A stretch of DNA of 64,000 bases from Rhyacophila brunnea (lineage: Eukaryota; Arthropoda; Insecta; Trichoptera; Rhyacophilidae), in the NCBI GenBank assembly GCA_022495005.1, contig JAGYXB010000463.1, forward strand, positions 806,001-870,000. The letters run 5' to 3'. The notes below the pieces were generated by a model, which was given only the letters and a program-made list of their open reading frames with translations, was not told the DNA's origin and ran no database searches. A program made the position numbers and the translations under genes. Numbering within the stretch: position 1 is the stretch's first letter; each line of letters starts with the position of its first letter. Positions 59,580-64,000 of the stretch are shown in pieces.

Positions 59580-60386
59580 TTAGCTAACCGGCAACCGTGG
59601 AGTTTCCACTCTCGACACCCATTCTTTTATGAATGAGTGAAGTGGCCAGTTATCCGCCCTCAAAACAGTGTCCGTGACATCAGAAGGGATACCTACCTTG
59701 AAGGATGCGTAGTCCCCCCTTGATTTAATTTTCACGACTGTGAAATCAGCGGTACATAACTTATTTAAATAGGTTAAAACATCAGCCGTTGTTGTATCTC
59801 TGTGAAGCGGGCAGATGTGATACTGGTTCACAACAGTTTTCGCTCGTCCAGCGAGGTTTCCCCGAACCGCGACACGCCGCTTCCGTGCAACGGTGGCCCA
59901 TCCATCAACAATCCTAGGCGTAGGTAAATCTTCAGCTGGTTTCGGTTGTGAGGCCTCGTGTGACGATGAGGAGTCCTCTTCTGGGGCGACTGCTGGAATA
60001 ACCCCGAGTGCAGGATAATTTTCTATTTTTGTTTTAATTTTCGATTGCGACCGTGTCGTCCTCGCATAAGTTGGTGGCGGTGTCGATCTCGGTGCCGGCA
60101 CAGGAGGCGAGAGCGAGAAGCAAACAGTGTCGTTCGCTCGCTCGTTCGCTAGTGCACGCGCTGCCGGTGTAGGCGATGTCGCTGGCAACGGTACGTCTAC
60201 TACAATTGCACTGGGCTTAATTGCACTTTTAAATGACACTGATTTATTTTTATAAATTTGGTGATCAGTTAGAATTTTTTCAATTGATTCTACCTTTTTT
60301 AACAAACTGGCAATCATTTCAGACTGCTGTCTTATAACACACAACAAATCCACATTTTCCACGGTATTACCGATGTTTTTAGACAT
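59580..60386 (-). CDS. Intact ORF1-type (gag-like) protein of a non-LTR retroelement
   Basis: This 268-residue frame has no disabling change. Residues about 1-50 form a likely coiled coil (VIRQQSEMIASLLKKVESIE). Residues about 60-150 are Pro/Ser/Ala-rich and probably disordered, with a basic TRSQSKIKTKIE patch. Residues about 160-180 carry WATVARKRRVAVRG. The C-terminal part (about 188-265) resembles the small RNA-binding fold in ORF1 proteins of CR1/Jockey-type elements: YHICPLHRDTTTADVLTYLN, KIKSRGDYASFKVGIP and LRADNWPLHSFIKEW. Such proteins bind element RNA in a particle. The stop runs straight into a LINE-like 3' tail with TTTGA repeats, and no RT frame lies between, so the element looks ORF1-only. 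The first ATG at 60386 fits; the frame could open slightly earlier. A domesticated copy is a less likely alternative. Confidence 0.75.
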   Translation of the reverse strand: MSKNIGNTVENVDLLCVIRQQSEMIASLLKKVESIEKILTDHQIYKNKSVSFKSAIKPSAIVVDVPLPATSPTPAARALANERANDTVCFSLSPPVPAPRSTPPPTYARTTRSQSKIKTKIENYPALGVIPAVAPEEDSSSSHEASQPKPAEDLPTPRIVDGWATVARKRRVAVRGNLAGRAKTVVNQYHICPLHRDTTTADVLTYLNKLCTADFTVVKIKSRGDYASFKVGIPSDVTDTVLRADNWPLHSFIKEWVSRVETPRLPVS

Positions 60387-61099
60387 TGTAATGCAGTTTT
60401 ATAAGTAAATTATTGAATTTAAACTTAGAGCGCAGACTTGCACGTCTTGTCAGAATAGCGGCATATTGCATTACATTAGTTAATTACATGTTGTCCAACA
60501 TATTATGCAAAGTAACAGTGAACTTGTCATATCGATTTCAACCCAATGAATTCATTAGTCGGATCCTAGCACAGATTGTTAAAAACACGATATGCGAATA
60601 TTCTATCATTTGATCCATGACGTGCAAGTAGAAAGGATCAATAAAACTATAATTCTATTCATTGCAATACAATATTATGAAGTATCTTGAAGCTCTCTCT
60701 CATCTGAATCTCAGAAAATAATATGTATTATGAAAGCACCACTGAGAATAAATGTATTGAGGGTGTACGAAAACGGAGTCTAAATGAAAGCAAAACTGAA
60801 ATAAACGTTGCTTAGATTAATGATAAAAATAATTTTGCATTGCATATTCATTTGAACTAATTTTACAGTTTGAGTCTTCGATTTGTTTATTATGACTACT
60901 CTGAGATAGAAAGAAACGAATGCACTAGCGTGAAAAATTTAAAAATGTGTTTTAGAATATTTAGATGAACAATCGCAAACAACAAATTCGTTATACAATA
61001 ATATATAAGTATAGCAATACGTAAAACAGGCCGCCTTTGTGGTTCGAATTGTATATAGCTAGAGATCTCTGGGACGACGAAATAGTTATGCGGTAGTAA

Positions 61100-61325
61100 G
61101 TAAAAGCATAAGCGTCGGTCTATAGCGTCGTGGGTCCCAGGTACGAATCCTGGGTTTGGCAAGTACACATTTTGTTTTTCAATTTGTGTATGAGTCAGAG
61201 TATGGACCTAATAAGTTGAGCAAGTGGCTGACATCTATTCCTCGTAAAAACAAAATCTGTTAATACAAACCTCGACTCTGTGGAGGCCCATATGACCTTA
61301 TTAGGATCGGACATGGTCAAAAAAA
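61100..61325 (+). mobile_element. tRNA-derived SINE, family A copy 10
   Basis: Sense copy: AAGCGTCGGTCTATAGCGTC, the B-box region CAGGTACGAATCC (one change), the body ACATCTATTCCTCGTAAAAA and CCTTATTAGGATCGGACATG with an A tail. The first ~20 bases of the head are missing. AGTAAA on both sides may be a short target duplication. Confidence 0.85.
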
Positions 61326-61964
61326 GTAAATAAAACAACCACGAGAACGAGATAAATTAAATCAACTGGGGGAGAAAGGGGGGTAAATTATTTTTGTAAA
61401 AATCTCGGTATTGATAAAATAAACCTTCTTTATTATTACAAGTTTAATATCATAAATCCATCTGAGAATTCGACGATCATTAAAATACAATTTATTTGTA
61501 TAGAGAGAAAGCCTTGTTTATCGTTCCGTGGGGAATACTTATGTATAAAATTTAATAAATAATAAAAATTTACAGCATCGATTCGGGAGATCCCCGTGGA
61601 GCTGAGTGGGAAGCAAAGCCTGTTTCTTCACGTCACTTCAAACATTTCAATTGATTCTTATTAGGAAGGATTTCACTTTAATGCCCTCGGCAGCCGATGA
61701 TTTTTCCCATCTGTTTATTTGGACTTCAGAACTGCGCCGAAAAATATTATTGAACTAAATCTGTAGTATTTATTCGAATACTTTTCAATGTTCAGCACAT
61801 GACAATCAGTAACTACATAGGTACTATTGTGTTGAAAATGGACCATCTGCTTTTATCAATTTATATACTCAAATAAACCGTAGAATTACTTAGTATTTTA
61901 ATACGAAGTGGGGTGATACTGTATTGTAACTAGAAATATCCAAATATTTAATTTATTATAATTA

Positions 61965-62220
61965 TCTCTACAATCTCGCATGGGTCTTGGCCGCTTCCAG
62001 GATATCTATCCGCGCCTGCCTATTCTGAGCAGATCTCCAGATCTTAAGTGGTGGCATTTGTATTAAAGCAGTCAATCCATCTTAACTTGGCACTTTCAAT
62101 AATTACTCTTGCTAGCGTGTTTGTTGGCATTAATATTATGTTTGTCATTCTTACAATATGACTCATCTATTGAAAGCGTTCCACCTTAACAAATTCTGTT
62201 ATACTTGGCTACAATCATGG
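61965..62220 (-). mobile_element. LINE fragment, RT polyprotein C-terminus (same family as 31655-31900)
   Basis: The minus strand reads KIWRSAQNRQARIDILEAAK, THARL and a stop at the low-coordinate end. DNA around GATCTTGGCC / GTCTTGGCCGCTTCCAGGA is shared with the copy at 31680. Frame breaks occur further upstream. Confidence 0.65.
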
Positions 62221-62377
62221 AATTCGCCAAAGTAACATCCGAAAATTCCTCAATACAATTTATTATAGTTTACTAAAACTTTGAAAATAATTAAAACATT
62301 CAAATTAGTAGTCTTTTCTTCCACCCCTGTCCTTGCACCCTATGGATAAGGGTTAAGCGAATGGCTTCTTATAAGAG

Positions 62378-62790
62378 TATTATCCTTCTTACTGTTAGAA
62401 AATATCTTTATTTGACTATGTATTTATTTCAACTTATTCATAATATTTACCGATCTTACCTATTATTGTTGATTTAAATATCTTTGATAACTATATAATT
62501 ATAATAAATTGATAAGTTTTTTTGTTCTTCTAAGGCTTCCAAAGTGCGGTACGCGTCCCCCAGGAGAACGGGAATAGTTTGGTAGTATTATCCTTCTTAA
62601 TGTTAGAAAATATCTTTATTTGACTATGTATTTATTTCAACTTATTCATAAATGTACCGATCATACCTATTATTGTTGATTTTTGTATCTTTGATAACTA
62701 TATAATTATAATAAATTAATAAATTTTTTGTTCCTCTAAGGCTTCCACAATGTGGTACGCGTACCCCCAGGAGTACGGAAATAGTTTGGT
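62378..62790. repeat. Two-copy tandem duplication, period ~207 bp
   Basis: Unit 1 (62378-62584) and unit 2 (62585-62790) both run from GTATTATCCTTCTTA through GTATTTATTTCAACTTATTC and GATAACTATATAATTATAAT to GGCTTCCA...GGTACGCGT and AATAGTTTGGT. They differ at scattered sites. The second unit's end continues into the hAT remnant, so the duplication includes that element's left terminus. Confidence 0.85.
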
Positions 62791-63329
62791 GGGGGTACGC
62801 CCTGCACCGGGCTATGACTGCGCCTGGTGCAACAAGCATTAGTACGACATCGATACAATATCCATGCTAGAAGGTTTATCGCATGCGGAAGAAGAGCAAT
62901 TATTGTTGGAATTAGCTTCAGATGGATTCTTGAAAAATAAATATAAGGAGTGTACTTTAATATCATTCTGGCTGCAAATGCAGCATGTGTATTCAGATTC
63001 AGAACAGATAATGTCCTGAAATACACCTTGCCTTGCCCAACTTCATATCTATGTGAAGTTGGAAAAGGTCTCAACATAAATAATTTCATCCTTCTCATAG
63101 GTTATAATGAATATTATTTATAATATAACTTTTATTCTTTTTATGTAAGTATATTTTATTATGAATGAGTTTTATTTTTCGTTAATTATCATTTTGTTTA
63201 TGTACTAAAAAGGGGAAAAATATATTTTGATTGTTATTTAATTATATGCAATTTTTTTGACGAGGGGTACTCAGTGTTACGAAAATTATAGAAGGGGTAT
63301 ACATATGTCGAAAGTTTGGAAAACACTGA
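62737..63329 (+). mobile_element. Internally deleted hAT element (ZBED-type)
   Basis: The left side GGCTTCCACAATGTGGTACG and CGTACCCCCAGGAGTACGG is typical of hAT ends of the type 'ttcCcAaa-tg-GGTACGcgtACCCC'. The right end on the other strand reads CAGTGTTTTCCAAACTTTCG with TATACCCCTTC. A transposase remnant sits between. No 8-bp duplication was resolved because the left border lies in the tandem duplication. Confidence 0.65.
62890..63100 (+). pseudogene. hAT transposase C-terminal remnant
   Basis: Plus-strand reading gives LELASDGFLKNKYKECTLIS then FWLQMQHVYSDSE, matching the 'L-SD--LK--F-E-SL--FW------P' block near the end of ZBED-type hAT transposases. After a stop and a frameshift it continues PTSYLCEVGKGLN, the hallmark 'TTYLCE-GFS-L' of the hAT dimerisation region. 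The catalytic core and BED finger are absent. The 120-codon minus-strand frame at 62736-63098 is its shadow. Confidence 0.7.
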
Positions 63330-64000
63330 AGCTAAAAAACTAATATACCATTTGTGTTGACAATAATTAGACGGCCAATAGCTATGTCAGCTAAACGTAA
63401 CCCTTCTTTCAATTCGTTAAAAATGGTGATCGCATTCATACACCTAACGGCCTCTGTCCTAGTGACTAGTCCGCCCAAAACGCCTGGGTTCCAGCGACAA
63501 AAGTAACACAAAAAATTCTTTGGGCTTTCCATCATAAATAAATCATTACATTTATTTTTATTCTCAATATAGTCAACGCAAACTTCCTGTCCTACTGCAA
63601 TATGTATTTCCAGTCTCTTGAGTAAACAAAGGGGAAACAAGGAAAAAAATTCGCCCGCCCTTCAACGTCTTATGTTGATTCTCTTTCCGAATTTTATATG
63701 TGTCTTAATTCACTCCTGTTTTGTGGTTTTCGATGATCCAGGCCCGCATTATACATATTTTAATAAAATTATCTTACAATTTAAGAGGATTTAAACATCG
63801 ATCGAATAAATTATATTAAAAAGGTATCCATATCGTGGTTTTGAATAAAATGGTTCATTCAAGATTTCACAATAAACCAATGATAAATTTTAATGTAACA
63901 TCTTAATAAATGACAATTATTTCTTTGGTGGTTGTAGTAACATCCAAGATTTTAGAAGTCGATAAATAAATTGTATTAAGTGGATAGTCATACCTTGATT
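63330..64000. other. A/T-rich end of window without supported genes
   Basis: A 102-codon minus-strand frame (63332-63640) is mildly protein-like but shows no motif that I recognise. It directly adjoins the hAT right end and could be part of an older element. Nothing else is seen. Confidence 0.3.

Noticed and set aside
63332..63640. 102-codon minus-strand frame next to the hAT right end
   Set aside because: No motif could be matched to a family; left as an unassigned stretch.
1..64000. CRISPR arrays, rRNA genes or bacterial operons
   Set aside because: No regularly spaced short repeats, no conserved rRNA words and no closely packed open frames were seen.

Overview
This looks like nuclear DNA from an arthropod, most likely an insect. 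It is strongly A/T-rich by eye, has spliceosomal exon borders, carries TTAGG-type repeats (the usual arthropod telomere unit), and is packed with short tRNA-derived SINEs, MITEs with inverted ends, and 5'-truncated non-LTR retrotransposon tails. The only host gene I can support resembles the arthropod beaten-path (Beat) immunoglobulin family. I cannot name the order from sequence alone; the repeat style would fit Hemiptera or Lepidoptera.

Region 1-6.8 kb holds the 3' end of a plus-strand gene. An internal exon at 1155-1797 has a strong acceptor and donor and ends in a Beat-like motif. A last exon at 6687-6781 is in matching phase and is followed by AATAAA 9 bases after the stop. The intron between them holds a LINE remnant, a hAT-type MITE with a SINE nested in it, and a TTAA-flanked foldback element. 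Upstream exons would lie before position 1, where a minus-strand LINE tail occupies the start of the window.

Region 6.8-64 kb appears to be intergenic or deep intronic DNA built from layers of mobile elements. I identify: at least ten copies of one tRNA-derived SINE family plus two further tRNA-like families; a TTAA foldback family in three copies, one of them a 1.3-kb near-perfect palindrome; a complete but internally deleted pogo/Tigger-like transposon with perfect 26-bp ends and TA duplications (19467-21417); several hAT-type elements with visible 8-bp target duplications; a decayed hAT transposase C-terminus; pieces of several RT-bearing LINE lineages; and an intact 268-residue ORF1-type protein (59580-60386, minus) placed directly upstream of a LINE-like 3' tail.

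Nested insertions give a partial order of events: SINEs landed inside two different MITEs, and a hAT element later split another SINE copy. The main candidates for something less ordinary are the Beat-like exon with a long charged insertion, the long palindrome, the ORF1-only retroelement, and the deletion-derived pogo protein. No bacterial genes, CRISPR arrays or rRNA were seen. All similarity statements come from reading motifs by eye, with no database search.
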